Positions 1 through 11,984 of a DNA stretch of 64,000 nucleotides are shown piece after piece. Every line of letters starts with the position of its first letter. The stretch's first letter is position 1. Source of the stretch: an uncultured Oceanisphaera sp. (GTDB lineage: Bacteria > Pseudomonadota > Gammaproteobacteria > Enterobacterales > Aeromonadaceae); NCBI RefSeq assembly GCF_947495715.1, contig NZ_CANLZU010000013.1, forward strand, positions 1-64,000, read 5' to 3'. Both the position numbers and the translations under genes were made by a program. The notes beneath the pieces are model-generated. The model was given only the letters and a program-made list of their open reading frames with translations. It searched no databases and was not told the DNA's origin.

Positions 1-9
1 CCGTGTCAG

Positions 10-46
10 TGGATGCGCATTATAGGGAACCGCTGATTTTGCGCAA
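10..46 (-). promoter_or_regulatory. rRNA operon P1-type promoter reading out of the left edge
   Basis: On the minus strand a -35 TTGCGC (46-41) and a perfect -10 TATAAT (24-19) are separated by 16 bp, the spacing typical of rrn P1 promoters. The -10 is followed by GCGCATCC and then CACTGACACGG. This closely resembles the E. coli rrnB P1 start region as I recall it, which puts transcript +1 near position 10. The A/T-rich stretch before the -35 could be an UP element. The rRNA operon itself would lie left of the window, so only the promoter can be seen. Confidence 0.8.
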
Positions 47-200
47 GGGCTTTTTTGACAAAAACAGGCCTTTGGTGACCAACAGCCTAAACACCCAGCA
101 AAAGCACAACTTAACCACAGAGTTACCCACAAAGGGGCCTCATTTCCCTCGCCAAATACGCTAACATGGCCGAATTAAGGTCTGCATTAAGGAAGAAACC

Positions 201-737
201 ATGACAACGCCACTCAAACACTACAACGGCATATACCCCACCCTTGGTAAAGGAGCCTTCGTAGAAGCCTCTGCCGTGCTGTACGGTGATATCACGCTGG
301 GAAAAGACGCCAGCATCTGGCCGCTGGTTGCCGCCCGTGGTGACGTGAATACTATCCGTATTGGTGCCCGCAGCAATATTCAGGATGGTAGCGTGCTGCA
401 CGTCACCCGCAAGAGCGCTGCCCTGCCCGACGGGTTACCCTTGCTGATTGGCGACGATGTCACGGTCGGACACAAGGCAATGCTGCATGCCTGCGTTATC
501 GGTAATAGGGTGCTGATTGGCATGGGTGCCATCCTGCTTGATGGCGCCGAAGTAGGCGATGATGTGATCATCGGCGCCGGCAGCCTGGTGCCGCCGGGGA
601 AAAAACTTGAAGCCGGCTTTCTATATGTAGGCTCGCCAGTCAAACAGGTGCGCCCCCTTACACCAGCTGAGCGCGCCTTTTTGCCCGAGTCGGCGGCGAA
701 CTATGTGCGTCTTAAAAACGAGTACCTGCAACAATAG
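201..737 (+). CDS. yrdA: gamma-class carbonic anhydrase-like hexapeptide-repeat protein YrdA
   Basis: The 178-residue product is a left-handed beta-helix protein of the gamma carbonic anhydrase / YrdA family. Hexapeptide repeats run through most of the chain. The usual three metal-ligand histidines can be placed at H67 (SVLHVTR), H91 (TVGHKA) and H96 (MLHACVIG). The cytosolic protein is expected to form trimers with zinc or iron between subunits. Whether YrdA proteins hydrate CO2 in vivo is unsettled. The ATG follows an AAGGAAGAAACC ribosome site. The gene lies beside the outward rRNA promoter and converges on the DUF1488-aroE pair. Confidence 0.93.
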   Translation: MTTPLKHYNGIYPTLGKGAFVEASAVLYGDITLGKDASIWPLVAARGDVNTIRIGARSNIQDGSVLHVTRKSAALPDGLPLLIGDDVTVGHKAMLHACVIGNRVLIGMGAILLDGAEVGDDVIIGAGSLVPPGKKLEAGFLYVGSPVKQVRPLTPAERAFLPESAANYVRLKNEYLQQ

Positions 738-742
738 TGAGG

Positions 743-853
743 AGTGAGGTGGAAGGCGTGAGGAGCACGGGAGAAAGGCCAGGCAGACCCGTCGACTTGT
801 TTTAGTGACGGCATTGCACCTTGCACCTCATCCCTCACGCTTTTCCCTTCACT
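743..853. repeat. imperfect long inverted repeat between convergent genes
   Basis: The arm at 743-763 (core GGCGTGAGG) and the reverse complement of 833-853 (core CCTCACGC) match at about 17 of 21 positions, around a 69-base loop. Additional GTGAGG-type units lie next to the left arm. The element fills the gap between the ends of yrdA and the DUF1488 gene, which suits a bidirectional transcript-end structure or a dispersed intergenic palindrome. No coding potential is visible. Confidence 0.5.
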
Positions 854-856
854 GTT

Positions 857-1117
857 TTACAGGTATAAGCCGCCGTCGGGCGCGAAGGCCTCTTCACCTA
901 TCAGCTCGGCGACCCGCTCTTCAATATCGAAACGCACCGCTTCAAATGCCAGCATGATATTGGCCTCATCTACCAGGCTCTGACCGGTCATGTGCTCGAG
1001 GTGGGCCAAAGCCAGAAAACAGTCGACTTTGCGGCCCTGCCAGTGAGCGGTAAAGGCGATGCCCTGTCGCTCGGGTTGCCAGTCGAGATCGTCGTCTACA
1101 ATAATGTCCTGATTCAT
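857..1117 (-). CDS. DUF1488 family small protein
   Basis: This 86-residue acidic cytosolic protein begins MNQDI and carries the [10 protein letters not shown] and CFLALAHLE segments that I recognise as the DUF1488 family. The biochemical function is unknown. Its ATG overlaps the stop of aroE in an ATGA arrangement, so the two are translationally coupled. In related gammaproteobacteria it is commonly found just downstream of aroE. No signal peptide, membrane segment or cysteine pair suggests a special role. Confidence 0.85.
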   Translation of the reverse strand: MNQDIIVDDDLDWQPERQGIAFTAHWQGRKVDCFLALAHLEHMTGQSLVDEANIMLAFEAVRFDIEERVAELIGEEAFAPDGGLYL

Positions 1118-1938
1118 GTAGCTGCCTCCAGTTTGGCTCGCAATGATGTCAACACCGGCATAATGTCTGGCCGCACGCCACGCCAGAGATAAAAGCTTTC
1201 TGCTGCCTGCCCCACCAGCATGCCAAGACCATCATATCGATGCTCCAACCCAAGCCCTCTGGCCCAGGCGAGAAAGACGGTTTCTTCACGCCCATACATC
1301 ATATCGTAGACTCGGGTCTCGGGATGGCCAACCGCCGCGTCCAGCGTTAGCGCCTCACCCTGCAGGCTGGCGGACGTGCTGTTGATGATGATATCGAAGC
1401 CGATGCCGGGCGCTGCCAGCGGGGCACTGACAATGTTACCCAGGTGACTAAAGCGCCGGGCCAGCTCATCGGCTCTCGCGGGAGTACGATTGGCGACCAC
1501 CAGTTGCGTCGGCAGCTCTGCCAGCAGCGGAGCAATGGCACCACGGGCTGCGCCACCGGCACCCAGCAGTAATATTCTGGCACCCGCCAGTGTCACGCCC
1601 AGTCGCTTGAGATCCAGCACCAGGCCGGCGCCGTCGGTGTTATCTCCCAGCCAGCGTCCATCCGGTTGCAAACTCAAGGTATTAACGGCGCCAGCCAGCT
1701 CGGCACGCTCGGTCAAGACCGCCGCCAGCTCAAGAGCCTGGGTTTTAAACGGCACCGTAATATTACAACCCTTACCACCGTCGTCGGCAAAACGGTTAAG
1801 TGTGCCGGCAAAATCATCAAGCGGAGCGAGCAGGCGCCGATAATCAAGCTGCTCGCCGGTCTGTTCGGCAAAGTGGTGATGAATAAAAGGGGACTGGCTG
1901 TGTTTGATGGGATGACCGATGACGGCATATCTGTCCAT
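1114..1938 (-). CDS. aroE: shikimate dehydrogenase (NADP+)
   Basis: AroE reduces 3-dehydroshikimate to shikimate with NADPH in the aromatic amino acid pathway. The 274-residue product starts at [10 protein letters not shown]; an upstream in-frame ATG at 1983 would add 15 residues with no family match. Visible landmarks are the shikimate-binding HSQSP (13-17), catalytic K65 in TVPFK, D102 in NTDGAG, the nucleotide-binding GAGGA (126-130) and the ANRTP motif typical of the NADP-binding loop. The length fits the family. It is the first gene of a two-gene unit with DUF1488. Confidence 0.96.
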   Translation of the reverse strand: MDRYAVIGHPIKHSQSPFIHHHFAEQTGEQLDYRRLLAPLDDFAGTLNRFADDGGKGCNITVPFKTQALELAAVLTERAELAGAVNTLSLQPDGRWLGDNTDGAGLVLDLKRLGVTLAGARILLLGAGGAARGAIAPLLAELPTQLVVANRTPARADELARRFSHLGNIVSAPLAAPGIGFDIIINSTSASLQGEALTLDAAVGHPETRVYDMMYGREETVFLAWARGLGLEHRYDGLGMLVGQAAESFYLWRGVRPDIMPVLTSLRAKLEAAT

Positions 1939-2079
1939 GATGACGGCTCTCGTAGCGATGATGAAAAGTCGGGTAGGCGGCAATCATCATAATATTGCCA
2001 CCGCCAACGCTTTTTTGGTTGCATTAATTGCTGAAACGAATAGATTTTGCGCTAACGAACAAAAATTTTGTGGCTAGCC

Positions 2080-4426
<2,347 letters not shown>

Positions 4427-4454
4427 TAACGGATGATTTCCTTCATAAAACGAC

Positions 4455-5003
4455 TCAATGCTGGTAGCCACAACCCTTGTTGGGGCAATGCAGGCCACCC
4501 TTGCGCTCCACCAGGATGCCAAAGCCGCACTCGGGGCACGGCTCGGCCACCGGCCTGTCGTTAATCACATAACGACAGGCCGGATAATGGTTGCAGGCGA
4601 AGAAGCGTTTACCATAGCGGGAGGTTCTGGCCACCAACTGGCCCTTGCCACAACTGGGACATGGCGGATCAATCTGGCCCTGATCGTTGATATCGGCCAC
4701 ATGATGACAAGCGGGATAATGGGTACAACCGATAAAAAGGCCGTAGCGGCCTTTTTTGATGGCAAGAGGATATTCGCATAGCGGACACTGGCTGCCTTCC
4801 AGTACTTTTTCCACATCCTGATCATGTTCGATGAGCTTGAGTGGCCGCAGATAATCGCAGGCCGGGTAAGACGCACAACCGACAAAAGCGCCATGCTTGC
4901 CATGACGCAATTCCAGGGTACCGCCGCACCGCGGGCAGGGCTCATCGGCCCAATCGGGGCCATGATCCTGGGTGTTAAACAGACTGGAATCGATTTTCGA
5001 CAT
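4455..5003 (-). CDS. yrdD: topoisomerase I-type zinc-finger protein YrdD
   Basis: The 182-residue protein consists of four Cys4 zinc fingers of the topoisomerase I C-terminal type: CPRCGG...CASYPAC, CPLCEY...CTHYPAC, CPSCGK...CNHYPAC and CPECGF...CPNKGC. There is no topoisomerase catalytic domain, so this is a stand-alone nucleic-acid-binding protein of the YrdD group, role unknown. It sits between smg and tsaC on the same strand with short gaps, the same order as in many gammaproteobacteria. Confidence 0.92.
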   Translation of the reverse strand: MSKIDSSLFNTQDHGPDWADEPCPRCGGTLELRHGKHGAFVGCASYPACDYLRPLKLIEHDQDVEKVLEGSQCPLCEYPLAIKKGRYGLFIGCTHYPACHHVADINDQGQIDPPCPSCGKGQLVARTSRYGKRFFACNHYPACRYVINDRPVAEPCPECGFGILVERKGGLHCPNKGCGYQH

Positions 5004-5050
5004 ACCGCGCCTCCGAATTCATTGACCGAATTCTACCAGCGCGGCCGCCT

Positions 5051-5524
5051 TCAGTGAACCGCCCCTTCCGGCTGTTCGAAAATCAGCTCTTCCAGTTGTT
5101 GATAGGCCGATTCACTGCCGGGCACATTGAACAGCACCATCATCACCACCCATTTGAGGTCATCCAGCTCGATTTCCGGTGGGTCCAGCTCCATCAGCCG
5201 ATCGATGACAATCTCGCGGGTTTCGGCATTCAGCACCTTGATCTGCTCGAGGAACAACAGAAAACCACGCCCTTCGGCGTCGATCTTGTACAGCTCTTCC
5301 TGGGTGTAGATACGGAATGAATCCGGCGTAGAGCAAGCCCAGGACGGCGCGGCTTCTGCCTCCTGCAATTCGGCCAAACGCTCCAGCCAGGCCAGCGCCT
5401 TGAGGATTTCTTCCTTGTGAAAACCCGCCTGGGTTAATTCATCGGCGAGAGCATCCTGTTCCACCATGGCATCTACATCGGTATGGATGTAGGTTTCGAA
5501 CAAGTACATAAGTACATCGAACAT
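5051..5524 (-). CDS. smg: Smg family protein (DUF494)
   Basis: The 157-residue product starts [16 protein letters not shown] and has exactly the length of E. coli Smg. The family is acidic, alpha-helical and cytosolic. Its function is not established, but it almost always lies next to dprA. The start was set at ATG 5524; the frame extends further upstream into dprA without family resemblance. The dprA stop and the smg start are two bases apart, which suggests translational coupling. Confidence 0.93.
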   Translation of the reverse strand: MFDVLMYLFETYIHTDVDAMVEQDALADELTQAGFHKEEILKALAWLERLAELQEAEAAPSWACSTPDSFRIYTQEELYKIDAEGRGFLLFLEQIKVLNAETREIVIDRLMELDPPEIELDDLKWVVMMVLFNVPGSESAYQQLEELIFEQPEGAVH

Positions 5525-5526
5525 GC

Positions 5527-6621
5527 TCAGCTCCTTCTCGCTCTGACATAACCCCCGGGGACGGACTCCACCCAGCCGGCCAATTCCAGCTCGACCAACC
5601 GGGTAAGCACCTCCTGCACCGGCTGTTGACAACGGGACGCGATCAAATCTACCGCCGTTGTCTCTAAACCTACGTTATCCAACAACTCGGGATAAGGCAA
5701 TAATTCCTCGGTGGCCGCTGGCCGAACTTTGATCGCCGCCACCGAAAATGCCACCAGTTCTTCGAGAATGTCATTGGCATTGGAAACCAGTTTGGCTCCT
5801 TGCTGGATCAGCCGGTTACAGCCACTCGCCTGCGGATTTTGCCGGGCACCGGGAATGGCAAAGACTTCCCGCCCCTGCTCCATGGCGTAACGGGCGGTAA
5901 TGAGTGAGCCGCTGCGCTCGGCGGCCTCAACGATTAACACCCCCAGGCTCAAGCCACTGATAATGCGATTGCGACGAGGAAAATGATGCGCCAACGGTCC
6001 TTCCCAGGGGTAGCACTCGGACAACAGGGCGCCGCCGTTCTCGATAATCTCTGCAGCCAGGCGCAAATGACGCTTGGGGTAACATCGGTCCAGCCCCGAG
6101 CCCAGCACCGCCAGCGTGAGCCCACCGGCATTCAGTGTCGCCCGATGGCCGAGGCCATCGATCCCTATCGCCAGACCGGAAGTGATAACCGCCCCCGCCT
6201 CCACCAGCGGAGGCACCAGATTGTTGGTGTTTTCTCGACCGACATAAGAGGGATGGCGGCTGCCGACCACCGCAATTTGCGGCCGCGACAACATCGAAAT
6301 ATCTCCTTCCACAAACAGCAGCAGCGGCGCAGCGGACACGGCCCTGAGTAACTCCGGATAAGCGGGATCATCCCACGACAAAATATGACGATTAGGCGCC
6401 TGCTGCTGCCATTCCAGCAAGGGCTCCAGCACCGATGTGTGCGGTGTCTGCAGTTGCTCCTGCTGTTCTTCGCTCAGGCCTCGGGCATGCTGCAAAGAGT
6501 GGTACCACTGTTCGCCGAGTTGAGTACGCAGCCGAATGGCCCGCACCGGCCCTATGCCCCTGGTATGCTGCAGCGCCAGCCAGGGCAGCAGCGGATGCTG
6601 CTCAAGAGCCGAATTCGACAT
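5527..6621 (-). CDS. dprA: DNA processing protein DprA
   Basis: DprA binds incoming single-stranded DNA and loads RecA during natural transformation. The 364-residue product has an N-terminal helical extension, then the extended Rossmann domain with [33 protein letters not shown] and [12 protein letters not shown], ending in a small C-terminal winged-helix-like domain. The start overlaps the 3' end of the LysM gene by 20 bases, so the two are probably one transcript. No other competence genes occur in the window. Confidence 0.95.
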   Translation of the reverse strand: MSNSALEQHPLLPWLALQHTRGIGPVRAIRLRTQLGEQWYHSLQHARGLSEEQQEQLQTPHTSVLEPLLEWQQQAPNRHILSWDDPAYPELLRAVSAAPLLLFVEGDISMLSRPQIAVVGSRHPSYVGRENTNNLVPPLVEAGAVITSGLAIGIDGLGHRATLNAGGLTLAVLGSGLDRCYPKRHLRLAAEIIENGGALLSECYPWEGPLAHHFPRRNRIISGLSLGVLIVEAAERSGSLITARYAMEQGREVFAIPGARQNPQASGCNRLIQQGAKLVSNANDILEELVAFSVAAIKVRPAATEELLPYPELLDNVGLETTAVDLIASRCQQPVQEVLTRLVELELAGWVESVPGGYVRARRS

Positions 6622-7723
6622 CTCTCACATGTCCCAGCGGATAATGGGTCTGCACCAGTTCGCTGTTGTCCAGTACCAGGGCGGCACTGGTTTGACTGTT
6701 CACCTTGAATACCATGATACGAGCTATCGCCTCTGCCGGCAGCTGCTCCGGCCGCCCGCTGGTACGCAGATAGGCACCCGCGCTGTCCGCATAGCGCAGC
6801 CTGCCGAAAGAGCCGGGAGTGACGTCGTAGACACCGGGCCCGGGTTTCATCACCGCATAAAGATCACCGGCACGAATCCCGTCCGCATGCCCCTTGTTGA
6901 TAAAAACAACCCCATGGCGACCGGTAACGCTGCCCTCGGTACCCATGGCCAGAACATAACCCTGGTCGAGCGCCGGACCCGGTCGGGGGTAGTGAAAGGC
7001 GGCAATCCCCCCCGCCATGGTCAGGGGCAGTACCTTGTCGCCCTGACGCATCTCCTGCTTCATGCTGCTGACCCGGGCCTCGGTCACCTGATAGCCGCGT
7101 TGCTTTCCTGCCAGCAGGGTGCCGACCAGTGCCGCCTTCTGCCCAAGCTCGGCATGACTGAAGCGGTCGGTGAGCATTTTCCCCGGGCGATAAACCCCAT
7201 AAACGGTGCCCGGGGTCAGCTGGCCACGAACATAGACCGACGAGTCTTTCACCATCGCCTCGCGACCTTGCTGGTCACCGAGAATGTAAGACGCCTGCTC
7301 AAATACCGCCGGTGACATGACGCTGTGGCTGTCGACGAAGTTCAGCATCGAAGCGAGCGGAATGGTCGCCACCGCGGAGTCGGTTCGTACCCGGGGGGAA
7401 AGGCGCACCACCTTGTCACTCTCTTCTTTCACCAACCGGGGCTGACCGTCCACCCAGATCAGCCGCAACACATCGCCCGGATAAATCAGGTGAGGATTGG
7501 CTATCTGTCGGTTGGCCTGCCACAGGGTTGGCCACAGCCAGGGAGATTTCAGGAAATGGGCGGAAATATCCCACAGGGTGTCACCCTTGCGCACCGTGTA
7601 ACGCTCGGGGTAACTCTCGTTCAGCTCAAGGCCGCGGTTGTTCGGTTCAAGACTGTTGGCCTGCAGATTAAAACAACACCCCGCCAGCAACCCGAGTAAA
7701 AATCGACCTCTGCGTTTCATCAC
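6602..7723 (-). CDS. LysM-domain envelope protein
   Basis: The 373-residue protein has an N-terminal signal with a possible lipobox (LLAGC, Cys16), then a single LysM domain around residues 40-90 (RYTVRKGDTLWDISAHFL...IYPGDVLRL) expected to bind peptidoglycan. The remaining 280 residues are beta-rich with no motif I can name. Its genome position, divergent from def and upstream of dprA, is a conserved gammaproteobacterial arrangement. It may be a periplasmic lipoprotein or an inner-membrane-anchored protein. No hydrolase active site is visible. Confidence 0.88.
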   Translation of the reverse strand: MMKRRGRFLLGLLAGCCFNLQANSLEPNNRGLELNESYPERYTVRKGDTLWDISAHFLKSPWLWPTLWQANRQIANPHLIYPGDVLRLIWVDGQPRLVKEESDKVVRLSPRVRTDSAVATIPLASMLNFVDSHSVMSPAVFEQASYILGDQQGREAMVKDSSVYVRGQLTPGTVYGVYRPGKMLTDRFSHAELGQKAALVGTLLAGKQRGYQVTEARVSSMKQEMRQGDKVLPLTMAGGIAAFHYPRPGPALDQGYVLAMGTEGSVTGRHGVVFINKGHADGIRAGDLYAVMKPGPGVYDVTPGSFGRLRYADSAGAYLRTSGRPEQLPAEAIARIMVFKVNSQTSAALVLDNSELVQTHYPLGHVRDVEFGS

Positions 7724-7813
7724 ATCCGTGTCCTCAAGTTAACTCTGCTGTTTTTTATGCGCTTAAATGGCTAAAATACTATCAGTATCGATACAGTAAC
7801 AAGCAAGGTAGTC

Positions 7814-8323
7814 ATGGCAAAAGTCTTAGAAGTATTACGTTTTCCCGATGAGCGGCTGCGTACCGTCGCCAAACCCGTCACCGAGTTCACACCGGCATTA
7901 CAGCAAATTGTAGATGATATGTTTGAAACCATGTACGCCGAAGAGGGCATAGGCCTGGCGGCGACTCAGGTCGACTTTCATCAGCAACTGATCGTCATGG
8001 ATGTGTCTGAAGACCGGGAGCAACAGCTGGTGCTGATCAACCCGGAAATTATCGAGCGCAGCGGCAGCACCGGTATCGAAGAAGGTTGTCTGTCGGTGCC
8101 CGGCGCCCGCGCCCTGGTGGAAAGAGCCGAACGCGTCAAGGTTCGCGCTCAGGATCGTCATGGCCAGACCTTTGAACTGGAAGCCGACGAGCTGCTGGCC
8201 ATCTGCATTCAGCATGAAATGGATCACCTGATCGGCAAGCTGTTTGTCGATTACCTGTCGCCGCTCAAGCGCCAGCGCATCCGCCAGAAAATGGAAAAGC
8301 TTGCCAAGCAAGAAGCACAATAA
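7814..8323 (+). CDS. def: peptide deformylase
   Basis: The enzyme removes the N-terminal formyl group from nascent proteins. The 169-residue product has the three class motifs: GIGLAATQ (45-52), EEGCLSVPG (89-97, metal ligand C92) and QHEMDH (133-138, the HExxH-type metal site). It is followed by fmt, which adds the formyl group to initiator tRNA, the classical def-fmt pair. It diverges from the LysM gene over a 90-base spacer that must hold both promoters. Confidence 0.98.
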   Translation: MAKVLEVLRFPDERLRTVAKPVTEFTPALQQIVDDMFETMYAEEGIGLAATQVDFHQQLIVMDVSEDREQQLVLINPEIIERSGSTGIEEGCLSVPGARALVERAERVKVRAQDRHGQTFELEADELLAICIQHEMDHLIGKLFVDYLSPLKRQRIRQKMEKLAKQEAQ

Positions 8324-8345
8324 TTCCAATAATAAAGGACGCCCC

Positions 8346-9290
8346 TTGAGCAAACTCAATATCATTTTTGCCGGTACGCCGGATTTCGCTGCCCGTCACC
8401 TGCAGGCACTGCTCGGCTCCGAGCACAATGTTGTTGCCGTTTACACCCAGCCGGACAGACCCGCCGGTCGCGGCAAGAAGCTGACCCCCAGCCCGGTCAA
8501 GGTTGCCGCCGAACAGGCCAGCATTCCGGTGTTTCAGCCCCAGAGCCTGCGCAACGAAGAAGCGCAGCAACAGCTTGACGCCCTCAACGCCGATATCATG
8601 GTGGTGGTCGCCTATGGTCTGATCCTGCCGCAGGTGGTGCTGGACGCACCGCGTCTGGGCTGCATCAATGTGCATGGCTCCCTGCTGCCTCGCTGGCGGG
8701 GTGCCGCCCCCATTCAGCGCGCCATCTGGGCCGGCGACCGGGAAACCGGCGTGACCATCATGCAGATGGACAAGGGGCTGGATACCGGCGACATGCTGCA
8801 TCTGGCCCGCCTGCCGATCACCCCTGAAGATACCTCCGCCAGCCTGTATGACAAGCTGGCCAGTATAGGCCCACCAGCGCTGTTACAGGCTCTGACCCAC
8901 ATTGCCGATGGCAGCATCAACGCCGAGCCTCAGGACGACGCGTTAGCCAACTATGCGGAAAAACTGTCCAAGGAAGAGGCCCGCATCGACTGGCAGCTGC
9001 CGGCCGAGCAGCTCGAGCGCAACGTGCGCGCCTTCAATCCCTGGCCGGTCAGCTATTTCATGGTGGACGAGCACAACATCAAGGTCTGGCAGGCAGAAGT
9101 ACTCGATGAAAGCAGCGACCAGGCGCCCGGTACCCTCATTCGTGCCGGCAAGGCCGGTATCGACGTCGCCACCGGCAAGGGTGTGCTGCGCCTGCTCAGC
9201 CTGCAACCGCCGGGCAAGAAAGCCATGACCTGTCAGGATCTGCTCAACGCCCGCAAGGACTGGTTCCAGCCCGGCAACCGCCTGGCGTGA
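8346..9290 (+). CDS. fmt: methionyl-tRNA formyltransferase
   Basis: Fmt formylates Met-tRNAfMet using 10-formyl-THF. The 314-residue protein starts at TTG 8346, behind an AATAAAGGA ribosome site with good spacing. Its N-terminal [16 protein letters not shown] is the family signature. The formyl-THF catalytic triad is visible as N108 and H110 (INVHGSLLP) and D146 (GLDTGD). The C-terminal OB-like domain follows from about residue 205. It lies 22 bases after def. Confidence 0.97.
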   Translation: MSKLNIIFAGTPDFAARHLQALLGSEHNVVAVYTQPDRPAGRGKKLTPSPVKVAAEQASIPVFQPQSLRNEEAQQQLDALNADIMVVVAYGLILPQVVLDAPRLGCINVHGSLLPRWRGAAPIQRAIWAGDRETGVTIMQMDKGLDTGDMLHLARLPITPEDTSASLYDKLASIGPPALLQALTHIADGSINAEPQDDALANYAEKLSKEEARIDWQLPAEQLERNVRAFNPWPVSYFMVDEHNIKVWQAEVLDESSDQAPGTLIRAGKAGIDVATGKGVLRLLSLQPPGKKAMTCQDLLNARKDWFQPGNRLA

Positions 9291-9315
9291 ACACACTCAA
9301 CTTATTGGTAATCAT

Positions 9316-10611
9316 ATGAAAACCCGTGCCGCCGCGGCCAACATCCTTCATCAGGTACTCAACAAGGGCCAGTCGTTGTCTACCCTGCTGCCGCGTTATC
9401 AGCAGGAAGTAGCCGCCAAGGATCGCGCCCTGCTGCAGGAGCTGTGTTTCGGCACCCTGCGCTGGTACAGCCGACTCGACGCCATCGCCAAGCAGTTGCT
9501 GGACAAGCCGCTCAAGGGCAAGTATCAGCCGGTGCACTCGCTGCTGCTGGTAGGCATCTATCAGCTGCTTTATACCCGGATACCGGCTCACGCCGCCCTG
9601 GCAGAAACCGTCAACGCCTGCAAGCTGCTGAAAGCCGATCCCTTCAAGGGCATGGTCAACGGCGTACTGCGCAACGTACAGCGCCAACAGGACGAACTGA
9701 CCGCGAAGGTCGACGCCCTGCCCCAGTTACGGCTGGCGCACCCCAACTGGCTGGTCAAGCGCCTGCAAAAGGCCTATCCCGAGCAGTGGCAGGACATTCT
9801 CGAGGCCAATAACCAGCATCCGCCGATGTGGATTCGGATCAATCAGAGCCATCACTCGCGTGAAGACTACCTGACACTGCTGCAACAAAATGGTCAGGAA
9901 GCCGAGTCCGACAACCTGGCCGACAGCGCTCTGCGCCTGGCCCGGCCGGTCGATGTGGCCACCCTGCCCGGTTTCGAGCTGGGCCACAGCTCGGTACAGG
10001 ATGCGGCGGCACAAATGGCGGCTCAGCTACTGGACGCCGCCCCCGGCGAAACCGTGCTCGATGCCTGTGCCGCCCCCGGTGGCAAGACCGCCCATATTCT
10101 CGAGCGTCAGCCGGCGCTGGCCCAGCTGGTGGCCGTCGACATGGACGGAGAGCGTCTGAAGCGGGTGCACCAGAATCTGGAACGCATCGGGCTGCAGGCC
10201 ACCGTGATTCAGGGCGATGCCGCCCAACCCGCCGACTGGTGGCAGGGCGAAGCCTTCGATCGCATCCTGCTCGACGCCCCCTGTTCGGCCACCGGCGTGA
10301 TTCGCCGCCACCCGGACATCAAGTGGCTGCGCCGCCCGGACGATATTGCCCAGCTGGCCGCCCTGCAGGCGCAGATCCTGGACGCCCTCTGGCAGCAACT
10401 GAAGCCCGGCGGCACCCTGCTCTACGCCACCTGCTCCATACTGCCGGACGAGAACAGCGCCCAGATCCAGGCGTTTCTGCAACGCACCCCGAATGCCCGT
10501 CATCAGCCCCTGCACCCGGACGAGTCGGTCGAGCAACCGGGCTGGCAGTTGCTGCCGGGCGCCGAGCAGCGGGATGGCTTCTACTACGCCAAGCTGAGTA
10601 AATTGCCATGA
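9316..10611 (+). CDS. rsmB: 16S rRNA (cytosine(967)-C5)-methyltransferase RsmB
   Basis: The 431-residue protein has an N-terminal NusB-like RNA-binding domain (about 1-140) and a Rossmann methyltransferase domain with SAM motif [11 protein letters not shown] (near 248). It carries the two m5C cysteines in DAPCSATG (near 322) and ATCSILPDE (near 373). It methylates C967 of 16S rRNA. The stop overlaps the start of trkA in ATGA, making def-fmt-rsmB-trkA a likely operon. Confidence 0.96.
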   Translation: MKTRAAAANILHQVLNKGQSLSTLLPRYQQEVAAKDRALLQELCFGTLRWYSRLDAIAKQLLDKPLKGKYQPVHSLLLVGIYQLLYTRIPAHAALAETVNACKLLKADPFKGMVNGVLRNVQRQQDELTAKVDALPQLRLAHPNWLVKRLQKAYPEQWQDILEANNQHPPMWIRINQSHHSREDYLTLLQQNGQEAESDNLADSALRLARPVDVATLPGFELGHSSVQDAAAQMAAQLLDAAPGETVLDACAAPGGKTAHILERQPALAQLVAVDMDGERLKRVHQNLERIGLQATVIQGDAAQPADWWQGEAFDRILLDAPCSATGVIRRHPDIKWLRRPDDIAQLAALQAQILDALWQQLKPGGTLLYATCSILPDENSAQIQAFLQRTPNARHQPLHPDESVEQPGWQLLPGAEQRDGFYYAKLSKLP

Positions 10612-11984
10612 AAATCATCATTCTGGGCGCCGGTCAGGTAGGCGGAACCCTGGCGGAAAACCTGGTGGGCGAGAATAACGACATCACCATCGTCGATACC
10701 GACGGCGAACGCTTGCGCGAGCTGCAGGACAAATACGATTTGCGGGTGGTCAACGGCCACGGTGCCTACCCCAACGTGCTGCGCGAAGCCGGTGCCCAGG
10801 ATGCAGATATGCTGGTGGCGGTGACCAGCAGCGATGAAACCAACATGATTGCCTGTCAGGTGGCATATTCGCTGTTCAACACCCCCAACAAGGTGGCGCG
10901 TATCCGCTCGCCGGAGTTTCTGGCCGAGCGTGAACGGCTGTTTCTCAACGAGGCGTTGCCGGTCGACAACCTGATCGCCCCCGAGCAGCTGGTCACCGAG
11001 TACATCTATCGGCTGATCCAGTATCCGGGCGCGCTGCAGGTGGTCGACTTCGCCGAGGGCAAGGTGGGTCTGGTGGCGATCAAGGCCTATTACGGCGGCC
11101 CGCTGGTGGGCAATGCGCTGTCGACCCTGCGCGAACACATGCCCAACATCGACACCCGGGTGGCGGCCATCTTTCGTCAGGACCGGCCGATACGCCCCCA
11201 GGGAACCACCATCATCGAGGCCGACGACGAGGTATTCTTCGTCGCCGCCAGCGGCCATATTCGTGCCGTGATGTCGGAACTGCAACGACTGGAAAATGAC
11301 TACAAGCGCATCATGATCGTCGGCGGCGGCAACATCGGTGCCGGTCTGGCCCGTCGGCTGGAGAAGAACTATTCGGTCAAGCTTATCGAGCATAATCCCA
11401 AACGCGCCGAGCAGCTGTCCGAGTTGCTGGAGAACACCATCGTCTTCTGCGGTGACGCCGCCGATCAGGAGCTGCTGGTAGAAGAGCATATCGATCAGGT
11501 CGATGTATTCATCGCCGTCACCAACAAGGACGAGGCCAACATCATGTCGGCCATGCTCGCCAAGAAACTGGGTGCCAGAAAGGTAATGGTACTGATCCAG
11601 CGCGGCGCCTACGTCGATCTGGTGCAGGGCGGCAGCATCGATGTGGCCATTTCGCCCCAGCAGGCCACCATTTCGGCGCTGCTGACCCACGTGCGCCGGG
11701 CCGACATCGTCAACGTCTACTCCCTGCGTCGCGGCGCGGCCGAGGCCATCGAGGCCATCGCCCACGGTGACAAATCCACCTCCAAGGTGGTCGGTCGCCA
11801 GGTGGGTGAACTCAAGCTGCCGCCGGGCACCACCATAGGTGCCATAGTGCGGGGCGACGAGGTACTGATCGCCCACGACAGAACCGTGATCGAGCAGAAT
11901 GATCACGTGGTGCTGTTTCTGGTCGACAAGAAGTTTATTCCGGAAGTGGAACGGCTGTTCCAGCCCAGTCCCTTCTTCCTTTAA
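10608..11984 (+). CDS. trkA: Trk potassium uptake regulatory protein TrkA
   Basis: TrkA is the cytoplasmic NAD(H)-binding RCK subunit that gates the TrkH/TrkG potassium channel. The 458-residue protein contains two RCK units in tandem. The first Rossmann motif is [13 protein letters not shown] at the N-terminus, the second [13 protein letters not shown] near residue 240, each followed by a TrkA-C domain. The channel subunit TrkH is not in the window. The stop codon overlaps that of the convergent rmuC in a shared TTAA. Confidence 0.97.
   Translation: MKIIILGAGQVGGTLAENLVGENNDITIVDTDGERLRELQDKYDLRVVNGHGAYPNVLREAGAQDADMLVAVTSSDETNMIACQVAYSLFNTPNKVARIRSPEFLAERERLFLNEALPVDNLIAPEQLVTEYIYRLIQYPGALQVVDFAEGKVGLVAIKAYYGGPLVGNALSTLREHMPNIDTRVAAIFRQDRPIRPQGTTIIEADDEVFFVAASGHIRAVMSELQRLENDYKRIMIVGGGNIGAGLARRLEKNYSVKLIEHNPKRAEQLSELLENTIVFCGDAADQELLVEEHIDQVDVFIAVTNKDEANIMSAMLAKKLGARKVMVLIQRGAYVDLVQGGSIDVAISPQQATISALLTHVRRADIVNVYSLRRGAAEAIEAIAHGDKSTSKVVGRQVGELKLPPGTTIGAIVRGDEVLIAHDRTVIEQNDHVVLFLVDKKFIPEVERLFQPSPFFL

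Noticed and set aside
1490-1843. Long plus-strand ORFs opposite aroE and many similar frames opposite other genes
   Set aside because: They are shadows of GC-rich coding regions, lack ribosome sites and have low-complexity translations rich in Pro, Arg, Ala and Gln.
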